Shown here: piece after piece, positions 44,314 to 53,313 of the stretch
Layout: each line of letters begins with the position of its first letter
Numbering within the stretch: position 1 is the first letter of the stretch
From: Paludibacter sp. 47-17
GTDB lineage: Bacteria > Bacteroidota > Bacteroidia > Bacteroidales > Paludibacteraceae
Assembly: GCA_001898935.1 (NCBI GenBank)
Contig: MKVT01000015.1
Location: forward strand, 1-64,000
DNA length: 64,000 bases
Direction: 5' to 3'
The notes under the pieces: generated by a model
What the model saw: the letters and a program-made list of their open reading frames with translations, nothing else
What the model was told of the DNA's origin: nothing
Databases searched by the model: none
Program-made: the position numbers and the translations under genes

Positions 44314-47300
44314 ATGATGAAAAAAATGAAGCAAACGATAGTAACCGTGCTGGTTATGCTGACGACCCTCTCAGCCGGCCAGCTTTCAGCTCAGAAGAAC
44401 AGGGTATCGGAAACCACAGTGTCGGGAACAGTATACGAAGCTGCGACCGGAAATCCGCTGGCGGGGGTTCAGGTGGTAATACCCGGCATTGTATCGGCTA
44501 TCACCGACCAACAAGGTAAATTTACACTTACAAAAGTGCTCGAAGGAGCCCCCCTTACGGTAGCGTTACCGGGGTATGCCACCCGACAGGTATACGTTAA
44601 AAAAGGCCGTGAATTGAAAATTGCCCTTACCGACGAAACCTTCCGTACTACTTTCCGCGATATTGCCCTGCCGCTTCGGGCCACCACCAATGCCCTGAAG
44701 AGTCCCTATGCAGTATCGGCTCACGAGAATACCGACGATTACAAGCTGGCAACTCCCACCATCGAGTCGGTATTTCAGAGTTACCTCAACGGCGCCCATA
44801 CGGTTAGCCGTTCCGGAATGCCCGGAAGCGGCGCCAACTTGTTTGTCAATGGCTTTAACTCGCTCAATGCCAGTAGTCAGCCTTTAATTGTAGTAGATGG
44901 GGTTATCTTCGAAAATCCGAGCTACTTTTCGCTTATCACCGGCAATCAGGTGACGCCCTTGTCCGATTTCGACAGCAAGGATATTGATAAAATAACCGTG
45001 CTCAAAGATGGAACTTCCATCTACGGATCGAAAGGTGCCAACGGGGTGATTATCATCAACACCCTGCGCGCCAAAAGTCCGGCGACCCGTATCAATGCCT
45101 ATGCCTATGCGGGGATCAACATGGAGCCCACCAGCAATTACCGGATGATGGATGCATTTTCGTATAAGAATTACCTCACCGATATGTTGCTGAGCAGCGG
45201 TATGACCACCGGCGCCATACAAGCCCTGCCCTATATGAATGCCGAGAAACCGGTACAGGAAAACTGGGGAGTGGCGGGCAATCCCGACTATTACCGCTAC
45301 AACCAGAATACCGACTGGCAGGACGAAGTGTTCAAAGCCTCGGTCAACCGGAATTTCCATCTCAATGTTACCGGGGGTAACGATGTGATTTTATACGCCA
45401 TCGGAGTAGGCTATCTCAACCATGGCGGAGCCGTTGAAAATACCGATTTTTCGCGCTATTCGTTCCGTACCAACGCCTCCATCAAAATGACCGATTGGTT
45501 CAGTCTGAACGCCAATGTGAGTTATATCAATTCCGATCGCCGGTTGGCCTACGAAGGCATGAACCGCAATTTCAGCCCGGTGTATTCGTCGCTCGTGAAA
45601 GCGCCGTTTATGGCTGCCAATGTCTATAATATCCTGGGTGAAGAAACGCCTAACTTCGAAAAAGCCGATATCTTCAATATTTCGAACCCGGTGGCCATCG
45701 TCAATAATGCGATAAGCGCCAACAGCCGTTCGCGTTTCAGCGGAATTCTCAACGGAGAATTAAGCTTTGGAAAATACCTCACTGCCGATATCATTGCCGG
45801 ATTAACCTCCGACCGGGTGATTCGCGAACAGGTATTTATGCCTCAGGCCGGTATTTACCATACTTCGCTTCCGGTTTCGGTTGTTACCAACGAGTCGATG
45901 CAACTGCGTAACATTCTGCGCCAGTTTAATCTCGATGCACGGGTTTCGTACCAGCGTGTCTTCGATCAGGTTCACGACCTGAAGGTACGTGCCGGATTCC
46001 GCTATCTTACCAGCAATAACGAACTCGACTGGGGACATGCCTACAATACCTCGAGCGACGAGATGAAAACGCTGGGCGACGGGAAAAACGAACTGGCCAA
46101 GGTGGGAGGCGAGCTGGGCAACTGGAATTCGGTTTCCAACTACCTGAATGCCGAATATGGCTATTTGAACCGGTATTTCGTGGGAGTGAATGCAGCGCTC
46201 GATGCTTCGTCGCGTTTTGGCTCGGATGCTGCCGGTATCCGATTGGGAAATCAGGTTTTCGGGTTGTTCCCGTCGGTAAATGCGGCCTGGTTGCTAACTG
46301 CCGAGGAGTTTATGAACAATCAGTCGGTGTTTGATCAGTTGAAATTACGTGCCGGATTTGCAGTTACCGGTAACGATGATATCGGAAATTATTCGGCCCG
46401 GTATTATTATATGCCTCAGTCGTACCTGGGCGCCTTTGGCCTGGTACGGGGCAATATCCCGAATACCTCGCTGAAGTGGGAAACCAACCGGAAAGCTACC
46501 ATTGGTATCGATGCCGCGTTTGCCGACGAACGCCTGCAGGTATCGCTCGACTTGTATTCGGCTACCACCTCCGATCTGATCGTGATTCGTCCCAACGAAA
46601 GCTATACCGGTATGGCCAATGCTATTTCGAACGACGGATCGTTGCGCAACGCGGGGATCGATCTCATGGTGAACGCCCGGGTGATCGATTCGAAGGATTT
46701 CAGCTGGGACCTGGGGGTAAACCTTTCGCACAACAAGGCTACCTTGCTCAGCATGACCGACGATGTGACGACGATGGAGATAGCAGGAGCGACGGTACGA
46801 TCCAAAGTGGGTGCATCGCCAGCACAGTTCTGGGGATATAAAACCGACGGAATTCTGAATTCGGCCCAGGAAGCCCAGGAGGCGGGTCTCAAAATGCTAC
46901 GTCCCGACGGAACGATTATTCCGTTTGTTGCCGGCGATGTGAAATTTGCCGACTTAAAGGAAGATAAAATTATTAACGAGGATGATATGACCGTGATTGG
47001 CGATGCTACTCCGCTGTTCACCGGAGCATTGAATACAGCCGTTCGCTGGAGCAACTTCACCCTGAGCGGAATTTTCACCTTCTCGTACGGCAACGATGTA
47101 TACAATGCCGTGCGTGCAAGTCTCGAATCGATGAGCGGAACCGACAATCAGACGATTGTTGCCGGCAATCGCTGGCGCTACGACGGTCATCAAACCACCA
47201 CACCGGCAGCTGTGTGGGGCGACCCTCACGGCAACAGCCGTTTCTCCGACCGCTGGATCGAAGATGGTTCGTACCTGCGTATGAAATCGATTACCCTGTC

Positions 47301-47499
47301 GTACGATATTCCGTTGAAGTCCAGCTTTATTACCGGCGCCCAGGTATATGCCACCGGTCAGAACCTGCTTACGTTTACCAATTACCTGGGCTACGATCCC
47401 GAATTCAGCACCGGCCAGAGTGTGTTTTACAGCGGAATCGACCGGGGGGTCACGCCGCAGCCGCGGGCCGTGTTACTGGGTGTGAAAATCGGTTTATAA
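44314..47499 (+). CDS. SusC/RagA-family TonB-dependent transporter 2
   Basis: About 1061 residues from ATG 44314 (MMKKMKQ); a TTG further upstream at 44305 is less likely. The signal peptide ends near LSAGQLSAQ. The carboxypeptidase-regulatory-like domain (VSGTVYEAATGNPLAGVQV) and plug (FNSLNASSQPLIVVDGVIFEN, ITVLKDGTSIYGSKGANGVI) are more divergent than in SusC 1, and the plug lacks the usual MAGV/IRIRG wording, reading SGMPGSGANLFVNGFNSL. The barrel ends AVLLGVKIGL. The two transporters are not recent duplicates, so they probably import different oligosaccharides or sizes. Confidence 0.93.
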   Translation: MMKKMKQTIVTVLVMLTTLSAGQLSAQKNRVSETTVSGTVYEAATGNPLAGVQVVIPGIVSAITDQQGKFTLTKVLEGAPLTVALPGYATRQVYVKKGRELKIALTDETFRTTFRDIALPLRATTNALKSPYAVSAHENTDDYKLATPTIESVFQSYLNGAHTVSRSGMPGSGANLFVNGFNSLNASSQPLIVVDGVIFENPSYFSLITGNQVTPLSDFDSKDIDKITVLKDGTSIYGSKGANGVIIINTLRAKSPATRINAYAYAGINMEPTSNYRMMDAFSYKNYLTDMLLSSGMTTGAIQALPYMNAEKPVQENWGVAGNPDYYRYNQNTDWQDEVFKASVNRNFHLNVTGGNDVILYAIGVGYLNHGGAVENTDFSRYSFRTNASIKMTDWFSLNANVSYINSDRRLAYEGMNRNFSPVYSSLVKAPFMAANVYNILGEETPNFEKADIFNISNPVAIVNNAISANSRSRFSGILNGELSFGKYLTADIIAGLTSDRVIREQVFMPQAGIYHTSLPVSVVTNESMQLRNILRQFNLDARVSYQRVFDQVHDLKVRAGFRYLTSNNELDWGHAYNTSSDEMKTLGDGKNELAKVGGELGNWNSVSNYLNAEYGYLNRYFVGVNAALDASSRFGSDAAGIRLGNQVFGLFPSVNAAWLLTAEEFMNNQSVFDQLKLRAGFAVTGNDDIGNYSARYYYMPQSYLGAFGLVRGNIPNTSLKWETNRKATIGIDAAFADERLQVSLDLYSATTSDLIVIRPNESYTGMANAISNDGSLRNAGIDLMVNARVIDSKDFSWDLGVNLSHNKATLLSMTDDVTTMEIAGATVRSKVGASPAQFWGYKTDGILNSAQEAQEAGLKMLRPDGTIIPFVAGDVKFADLKEDKIINEDDMTVIGDATPLFTGALNTAVRWSNFTLSGIFTFSYGNDVYNAVRASLESMSGTDNQTIVAGNRWRYDGHQTTTPAAVWGDPHGNSRFSDRWIEDGSYLRMKSITLSYDIPLKSSFITGAQVYATGQNLLTFTNYLGYDPEFSTGQSVFYSGIDRGVTPQPRAVLLGVKIGL

Positions 47500-47521
47500 T
47501 CAGTTAGAAAATATTGAACCT

Positions 47522-49396
47522 ATGATACAGATAAAATTCAAATCCCTTGCGGGACTGTTTCTTCTCCTGCCGCTGGTGTTCGGCTCATGCGACGCAATGC
47601 TCGATACCGATGCCGGCGAAGTGGTGGAATACGAGAACCATTATCGCAACGTGTACGATACCGATATGGCCATCTGGGGCTTGTATGGAAAAGTGCAACA
47701 ACTGGCCGAACAGGTGGTTGTACTCAACGAATTGCGCGCCGACCTGATGGATATCACCCCGAATGCCGACGCCGACCTGGTGCAACTCAACAACCATACC
47801 GTGACGAAGGGCAACCGGTACACCAACGTGACTCCGTTTTATGAAGTGATATTGAATGCCAACGATATGATCGCCAACTTCAATACCATGCTCGATAAAA
47901 ACCTTATCACTGCCGAGGATTATGCGCCTCGCTACGCCGATGTGGTGGCGGTACGTTGCTGGACCTACCTGCAACTGGCTATTCATTTCAAAAATCTGCC
48001 TTATGTTACCGATCCTCTGGTGTCGATCGATGAATTGAAAAACACATCGCTTTTTCCGGTCCGGAATCTCGATCAGCTGATTCCGCTCTTAATTGCAGAG
48101 ATGGAAAAATTACCGACCCTGGAAGTAAACCGGCTGACCACATTTTACGGAAAATCGATTACCGACAACGGTAAACCGGTGTTCCTGGATATGCAGTTCC
48201 TCGATAAACACTTGTTGCTGGGCGATTTGTACCTCTGGAACGATCAGTTTGTGGAAGCAGCTACCCAGTATAAAGCCTATATGGATGCCGATGATGTAGG
48301 ATCGGGCAAAACCGAAAAAAACAACAAGGTAAGCGGCTGGGTATGGGCCGGCACCAACGAACCCCGTTTTCAGATCACCTACCAGCGCTACAAGGATCAG
48401 GATGTAACGTCGTACCGCAATATGTGGAAGGAGATTTTTTCACGCAGTTCGACCGATGCCGGTAATGCGGCTACGATTGCTCTGCAGGACGAAATGATCT
48501 GGATGATGACATTTACCGGTTCCGAAGCATCGAGCAGTCCGTTTATCCGTCTGTTTGCCAATACCGGGCAGGGCGAGTATCTGATCAGGCCTTCGGCCTA
48601 TGCCATCGATAGTTTGTGGGAAACGCAGGTGCAACAATCCAACGGTTTCGTGTTCGACGGCCGTGGCCGCGAATCGTCGTTCGACATGGTCAACGGGCAG
48701 CCGGTTGTATTAAAATACCTGTACGATTATTACAGCTCCACTACCGATGCCAATAAAACCATTCACCTGAATTACAACTCCATCGAGAATCCGTACCTGA
48801 AATCCGGAAAATGGTTCTTGTACCGTGCCGGCCTGCTCCACCTGCACTATGCCGAAGCAGCCAACCGCGCCGGATATCCCCGCCTGGCTTATGCCCTGCT
48901 CAACAACGGGGTGAAAACCAATTTCGACTGGCGCCGGAGCGACGGTTCGTTGCGTCCCGATAAAGAAGGAGTACAATATTCCAGTTTTCCGCCCGTCGAC
49001 GATACTACTTACGCAAAACCCTATCCGGCCCCCTTCTACCTCGATGCCCGGCAAAACGATGCACCATACACTTTCCTGCGTTCGCCCTGGCGCGATCATG
49101 CCGGAATCCGCAACCGTGCTTTCCTGGTGAATGTGGATCCGCCGGCTTCGGTGCTCCCCGAAACACCCGAATACACCGAGTGGCTCGAGATGGCGCTGTT
49201 GCGCGAACAGGCCCTGGAGTGTGGCTTCGAAGGCCACCGCTGGTCCGATATGTTGCGTATCGCCCGCCGGAAAGCCAACCGCGATGCCGGTCAAACTGCA
49301 GCCCTTCTGCAGCAATGGCTGGGGGGAAAATTTACTGCATCGGGTTCCGGTTCGGTTTCAATCACAGCAAATAACCTGTTTTTGGAGATGAATTAA
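47522..49396 (+). CDS. SusD/RagB-family glycan-binding lipoprotein 2
   Basis: A 624-residue lipoprotein (lipobox FGSC, Cys23), longer than SusD 1. SusD features: the helix VRCWTYLQLAIHFKNLPYVTDP, LLGDLYLWNDQFVEAATQYKAYM, LHYAEAANRAGYPRLAYALLN and the C-terminal LREQALECGFEGHRWSDMLRIARR. A long central insertion rich in Trp, Tyr and Thr may shape the glycan-binding face. It is 22 bp after its SusC partner and is the last gene of the seven-gene run; a promoter follows for the next gene. Confidence 0.92.
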   Translation: MIQIKFKSLAGLFLLLPLVFGSCDAMLDTDAGEVVEYENHYRNVYDTDMAIWGLYGKVQQLAEQVVVLNELRADLMDITPNADADLVQLNNHTVTKGNRYTNVTPFYEVILNANDMIANFNTMLDKNLITAEDYAPRYADVVAVRCWTYLQLAIHFKNLPYVTDPLVSIDELKNTSLFPVRNLDQLIPLLIAEMEKLPTLEVNRLTTFYGKSITDNGKPVFLDMQFLDKHLLLGDLYLWNDQFVEAATQYKAYMDADDVGSGKTEKNNKVSGWVWAGTNEPRFQITYQRYKDQDVTSYRNMWKEIFSRSSTDAGNAATIALQDEMIWMMTFTGSEASSSPFIRLFANTGQGEYLIRPSAYAIDSLWETQVQQSNGFVFDGRGRESSFDMVNGQPVVLKYLYDYYSSTTDANKTIHLNYNSIENPYLKSGKWFLYRAGLLHLHYAEAANRAGYPRLAYALLNNGVKTNFDWRRSDGSLRPDKEGVQYSSFPPVDDTTYAKPYPAPFYLDARQNDAPYTFLRSPWRDHAGIRNRAFLVNVDPPASVLPETPEYTEWLEMALLREQALECGFEGHRWSDMLRIARRKANRDAGQTAALLQQWLGGKFTASGSGSVSITANNLFLEMN

Positions 49397-49439
49397 CTGT
49401 ATTTGAACGAATTTACATTAATTGAGACAAAAGTCCATT

Positions 49440-49468
49440 TTTGAGCCTGTAGGGATCGTGTACTTTTG
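49440..49468 (+). promoter_or_regulatory. Promoter of the secreted multidomain protein gene
   Basis: TTTG at 49440-49443, 17-bp spacer, TACTTTTG at 49461-49468, fitting the TAnnTTTG pattern. The start codon is 42 bp further on. Upstream lie TTTGAACGAA (49402-49411) and ACAAAAGTCC (49427-49436), words also present upstream of the FAS1 operon. Confidence 0.55.
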
Positions 49469-49510
49469 TTGCAAAGCTAAAATGAATATTAACAAATCTA
49501 ATTTAGAATC

Positions 49511-52378
49511 ATGGAAAAAATGAATTACTCCTTACAAACTGAAACCGGCTTCCGGCAGAATTCGGGTTCCCGAATGGCGGTTGCGGTGACGAACAGGCGC
49601 AATATCGGTCTGATGTTGATGCTTACTGTTGCTTTTGCGTTGAGCTCTATGTTCTCGGTAAAGGCCGATTCGAAAGATTATATCAAGGATCAAACCCTCG
49701 CTTTTTACGATTTTCTGGGTACTACCCACTCGTTTACCACTGCTAATTCGAACTTGTCGGGCAACCAGGTAGGTCTTCCTACTCTTACGGATGGTTATAT
49801 GTTTACCGATGCCAGCGGTTCGGGTAACCGTGGTGTTAAAATCACCAATATGACTGCTGCCGACGATCGTCAGGATACGGTATACTACGAATTCGACTGG
49901 AATCCGTATAAAGTAGGTGGCCAGGCTAATTCGACCGGAACTGCCGGAGCGAACCCTGAGCAGTACGCTGTAGCCATCGTACGCGGATCCAACGATAGTA
50001 TCGTTTTTGGTGTATGGTTCGAACGCTGGAGTTATAAGGCTGGTTCCAAATATAATACCGATAGTGTGAATGCCGAGCCTCTTGGCGATTTGCATTTAAT
50101 GAACATGAGTACCGACCCCTACAACCCGGTACCTGCCCAGGTAGTAACCCGTAATATCAATGGTCAGGATTTATCGTATTATACCAATACCTTATTACCC
50201 TTTGCCATGCTCGAACCGGGTACAACCAACTACTATGCTGTAAAATGCGATAGTATCAACAAATCGACCAACCTGGGACCTACCTTTAAAATGAACCGTT
50301 GGTATCACATCAGAGCAGTGCTCGATTTTAAAAACAAACGGGTAATATCGTTTCAGATTACCGAAAAAGCAAATCCCGAAAATACAAAAACGGTTACCGA
50401 TCTTCCTTTCGTTAATACCGGTGCCAACAATGTTTCACGCCTCGAAATTGCTGGTACCCGTGGTAAAAATGAAGGAGCAACTAGTGGTAACACCTGTAAC
50501 TATCAGCAACGTTTCGATAATTTCGATATTTACACTATGCGTCAGGTGGCAGCGTCTGCTACGGTAACCATTAAGTATGTCGACGAAGGTGGCGTGGAAC
50601 TTCAACCGTCGCGCCAGGTACCTTATCTCGAAGTAGGAACCCAGTTCTCCGTATTGGAAGCCGATAAAGTAACGATTGTTTACAACGAGGATTATTATAT
50701 TTACGATGAAACTTCTACTTCGACCATTACCCTGGTTGCAGGTGTCAATGAAATTATTCTCCGGTTTAAAAAAGCAATTCCGGCCGCAACGGTTGTTACT
50801 ATGTCGGCTCCTGCCACAGCCGAATTATACAACGATGTAAAATTTGATTTTACTGTTAAAACTCCGGCCGGCGATCCTGTAGGTATGGGCTATGTATTGT
50901 TCTATGTAAACAATATTGCTAAAAACCGTCTTCCGGTGGATGTGCTGGGAACAACCTCGGTAGTGATGCCTAACCTTCTGGTAGGTGAAACTCAATTTGC
51001 TGCTGTTTATGTGGGCGACCGCATGAATTATTCAACCAGCGATACTGTAAAAACTTCCGTTACGATTACACCGTCGACAGCTGCTATAAAACCATATCCG
51101 GTGTATTTCGACCTGGTTGACCAGCCCGAAATTGCTGCATGGGACCGTGCTCGAGGTATGACTATCGCAACCCTGCGCGACTATACGAAATATTTCCGTT
51201 GCGACTCCTTATCCGGAATCGTGGTAACCGACGATACGCTGTCGGCTCATAAAGTGGGTTATTACTATGCTTTGTCAAAATACGACAAAATCGATAATGC
51301 TTACAACCGGGCCGACTTTGTAATCGTGCCGCTCGGTAGTGGACGGCCAACTTCCGTCACGTTCAAAACTCCCTGGTTAAATACGGGCAGTTACAATGTT
51401 TATCTTTCGCACCGAGTAAGCGGCGACCCGAAGACCAATATGACTACCATCGATATGAATGGTAAGGAGTTGTATTTCCCCAACGAAGAAATGTATGGCC
51501 GCTGGTTTAAATCGTGGGCAGCTACGAACAACCGTCGCCGCTGGAATGCAACCGGACATTCGGGGAATATGGGTATGAATTACCTGGGTTCGGTTCGCGT
51601 TGAAGAATCGGGCACTCAAAAGCTCACCATCAATGTTGTTGCTGAAAACGGCGCTAACTACAACCTCGATATGCTTCAGTTTATCCCGGTTGATATGGAC
51701 TCGCTGGATATCAACCTTCCGGCAGCAACCAGCATGGGTAAAAACTACTTCCCGATGTTCGACTGGTTGGGATTCCCTCAAATGGAGCTTAACAATCCTG
51801 ATATGCTTATCCACACTTCCTTCTCCGACTTCACCGAATTTGCAGTTCCTTATCAGGTAGTCGATCAAACCGAACGTACTAAATATCCGTTTACGATCAA
51901 TAACCTGGGTGTTACCATGGTCTCGGGCGATCTTACCGCCAATTATTGTATCGTATATCGCAAGGAAGACAAATGGACCCGTATGGCCGAAGGAAGTATT
52001 GAAAACAATGCGTTTACAGGCGAGCTGCCAATGGGACAATACTACTATCAGGAAATCAACTACATTGATATGGGTATTCCCGGCGCTGCAGGTTACCGCA
52101 CGTTTATCAGCGATGGCTACTTCAATGTAGGTGAATCCAGTGTTGACGAAGTAAACGGTCGTAAAGAAGTGTTTGCATATTCGCTTACCAACAAACTGGT
52201 GGTGAAAGGAATGAATGCCGGCGATCGCATTATGGTTTATGATGTGGCTGGAAAACAAATTCTTTCGGGTCTTGCTACCTCCGATCTGTTCGAACAAACG
52301 TTGAAACCTTCGCTTTATATTGTAAAAGTACTTTCGGCTCAGAAAGGAACTCATACAATGAAAGTGATCGTTCGATAA
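49511..52378 (+). CDS. Secreted multidomain protein with T9SS sorting domain
   Basis: A 955-residue protein without a recognised enzyme domain. A long N-region precedes the hydrophobic core IGLMLMLTVAFALSSMFSV (an internal ATG at 49574 is possible). Residues about 50-330 form a concanavalin-like beta domain (YYEFDWNPYK, FKMNRWYHIRAVLDFKNKRV, QRFDNFDIYTM); next a short MucBP-like module (TVTIKYVDEGGVELQPSRQV); then an Ig-like repeat (VTMSAPATAELYNDVKFDFT); then a beta-sandwich ending LDMLQFIPVDMDSL; and a C-terminal T9SS domain (NKLVVKGMNAGDRIMVYDVAG to MKVIVR). Probably a surface-exposed glycan-binding or adhesive protein of the locus. Its own promoter and the strong terminator at 52397 make it a separate transcript. 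Confidence 0.7.
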   Translation: MEKMNYSLQTETGFRQNSGSRMAVAVTNRRNIGLMLMLTVAFALSSMFSVKADSKDYIKDQTLAFYDFLGTTHSFTTANSNLSGNQVGLPTLTDGYMFTDASGSGNRGVKITNMTAADDRQDTVYYEFDWNPYKVGGQANSTGTAGANPEQYAVAIVRGSNDSIVFGVWFERWSYKAGSKYNTDSVNAEPLGDLHLMNMSTDPYNPVPAQVVTRNINGQDLSYYTNTLLPFAMLEPGTTNYYAVKCDSINKSTNLGPTFKMNRWYHIRAVLDFKNKRVISFQITEKANPENTKTVTDLPFVNTGANNVSRLEIAGTRGKNEGATSGNTCNYQQRFDNFDIYTMRQVAASATVTIKYVDEGGVELQPSRQVPYLEVGTQFSVLEADKVTIVYNEDYYIYDETSTSTITLVAGVNEIILRFKKAIPAATVVTMSAPATAELYNDVKFDFTVKTPAGDPVGMGYVLFYVNNIAKNRLPVDVLGTTSVVMPNLLVGETQFAAVYVGDRMNYSTSDTVKTSVTITPSTAAIKPYPVYFDLVDQPEIAAWDRARGMTIATLRDYTKYFRCDSLSGIVVTDDTLSAHKVGYYYALSKYDKIDNAYNRADFVIVPLGSGRPTSVTFKTPWLNTGSYNVYLSHRVSGDPKTNMTTIDMNGKELYFPNEEMYGRWFKSWAATNNRRRWNATGHSGNMGMNYLGSVRVEESGTQKLTINVVAENGANYNLDMLQFIPVDMDSLDINLPAATSMGKNYFPMFDWLGFPQMELNNPDMLIHTSFSDFTEFAVPYQVVDQTERTKYPFTINNLGVTMVSGDLTANYCIVYRKEDKWTRMAEGSIENNAFTGELPMGQYYYQEINYIDMGIPGAAGYRTFISDGYFNVGESSVDEVNGRKEVFAYSLTNKLVVKGMNAGDRIMVYDVAGKQILSGLATSDLFEQTLKPSLYIVKVLSAQKGTHTMKVIVR

Positions 52379-52396
52379 GTGAATTGATACTAAAAA

Positions 52397-52426
52397 AAGC
52401 ACTCCGGTTACGGGGTGCTTTTTTTT
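52397..52426. terminator. Bidirectional intrinsic terminator
   Basis: AAGCACTCC (52397-52405) pairs with GGGGTGCTT (52412-52420) with one G-T pair, followed by a T-run to 52426 and preceded by an A-run. It sits between the convergent T9SS protein gene and the HAD gene and can serve both strands. Confidence 0.85.
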
Positions 52427-52430
52427 GCTG

Positions 52431-53084
52431 TCAGGTGTCGAGTGACTGTATAAGTAGGGGTGATAATTCGTCGGGCTGATGAATAAGCCGCGAAGGATGG
52501 AGCGTTTCGAGTTTGGCTGCGGGGCTGAGACCCCAGCTTACCGCTACCACCGGGATCTGAATTTTTTTCATGGCCAGTACGTCGCGCGTCTCGTCGCCTA
52601 CATATACGATACTTCCTTCGTTGAGTCGTTCTTTCCGGATTATCTTTCCTATCACTTTATCTTTCCCGAACAGGTGACGGCCGCTGTATATAAAGCTGAA
52701 CACATCGTCGAGTTGGTTGTGTGCAAGAAATCTCTCCACGTTTTTTTTCGAATTTGAAGTGAGAATCCCCAACCGGTAGCCTGCATCCCGCAGGATTTTG
52801 AGGCTTTTTTCGATGCCCTCAACCAATGGGATTTCGTGCATGTGTTTTCCCAGTTCCTTACGTACCCTGAAAATTAGCAGGAATAGTTTGAAAGGTGTCA
52901 CGCCATATTCTTTAAAATAGCGGGTCGGGTTTTTCGCGCTCAGCAGGTCGCGGGCTTCGCCGATGATGGGCTTGCACTTGTATTCGGGCGCCACGCGGTT
53001 GTAGATGTGCAGGGCTGCATCCACGCTATCGGCCAGGGTGCCGTCGAAGTCGAATATGATGTATTTTACAGGTCCTTTCGGCAT
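52431..53084 (-). CDS. HAD-family phosphatase (phosphoglycolate phosphatase-like)
   Basis: A 217-residue cytoplasmic HAD hydrolase. Motif I DFDGTLADS near residue 11, a helical cap (residues about 20-90), motif II ILTSNSKKN, motif III lysine in GKDKVIGKII, and motif IV VGDETRDVLAMKK are all present, so it should be an active phosphatase. The cap type and GDETRD form are common in HAD proteins annotated as phosphoglycolate phosphatase or unspecified sugar phosphatases. It is flanked by PUL genes but is transcribed alone in the opposite direction; a link to sugar metabolism is only suggestive. Confidence 0.82.
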   Translation of the reverse strand: MPKGPVKYIIFDFDGTLADSVDAALHIYNRVAPEYKCKPIIGEARDLLSAKNPTRYFKEYGVTPFKLFLLIFRVRKELGKHMHEIPLVEGIEKSLKILRDAGYRLGILTSNSKKNVERFLAHNQLDDVFSFIYSGRHLFGKDKVIGKIIRKERLNEGSIVYVGDETRDVLAMKKIQIPVVAVSWGLSPAAKLETLHPSRLIHQPDELSPLLIQSLDT

Positions 53085-53138
53085 GATGCAAATGGGTTAA
53101 TGGGCAACAAAAATACTACATTTTTTTAAGCCGGCCTT

Positions 53139-53169
53139 AAAACCGGATGCATGCCGGCCCGGTTTTTTT
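53139..53169 (+). terminator. Terminator-like hairpin upstream of the zincin gene
   Basis: AAAACCGG (53139-53146) pairs with CCGGTTTT (53159-53166), followed by more T. No gene on this strand ends nearby, so it may stop read-through from the left or act as an upstream control element; a competing internal GCCGGC pairing is possible. Confidence 0.35.
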
Positions 53170-53313
53170 GAAGTTGGGAAGCGATAATGGAAAAAAATCG
53201 TCATAATTGAGTGAATAATCAACTTTTTGTATTCCGATTTTTAATTTCTTTGTAAGTGGAATGAAAACCGGTTGTGCACCGCCGGCCGGGAATGTAAACT
53301 GTACGGAAATAGA

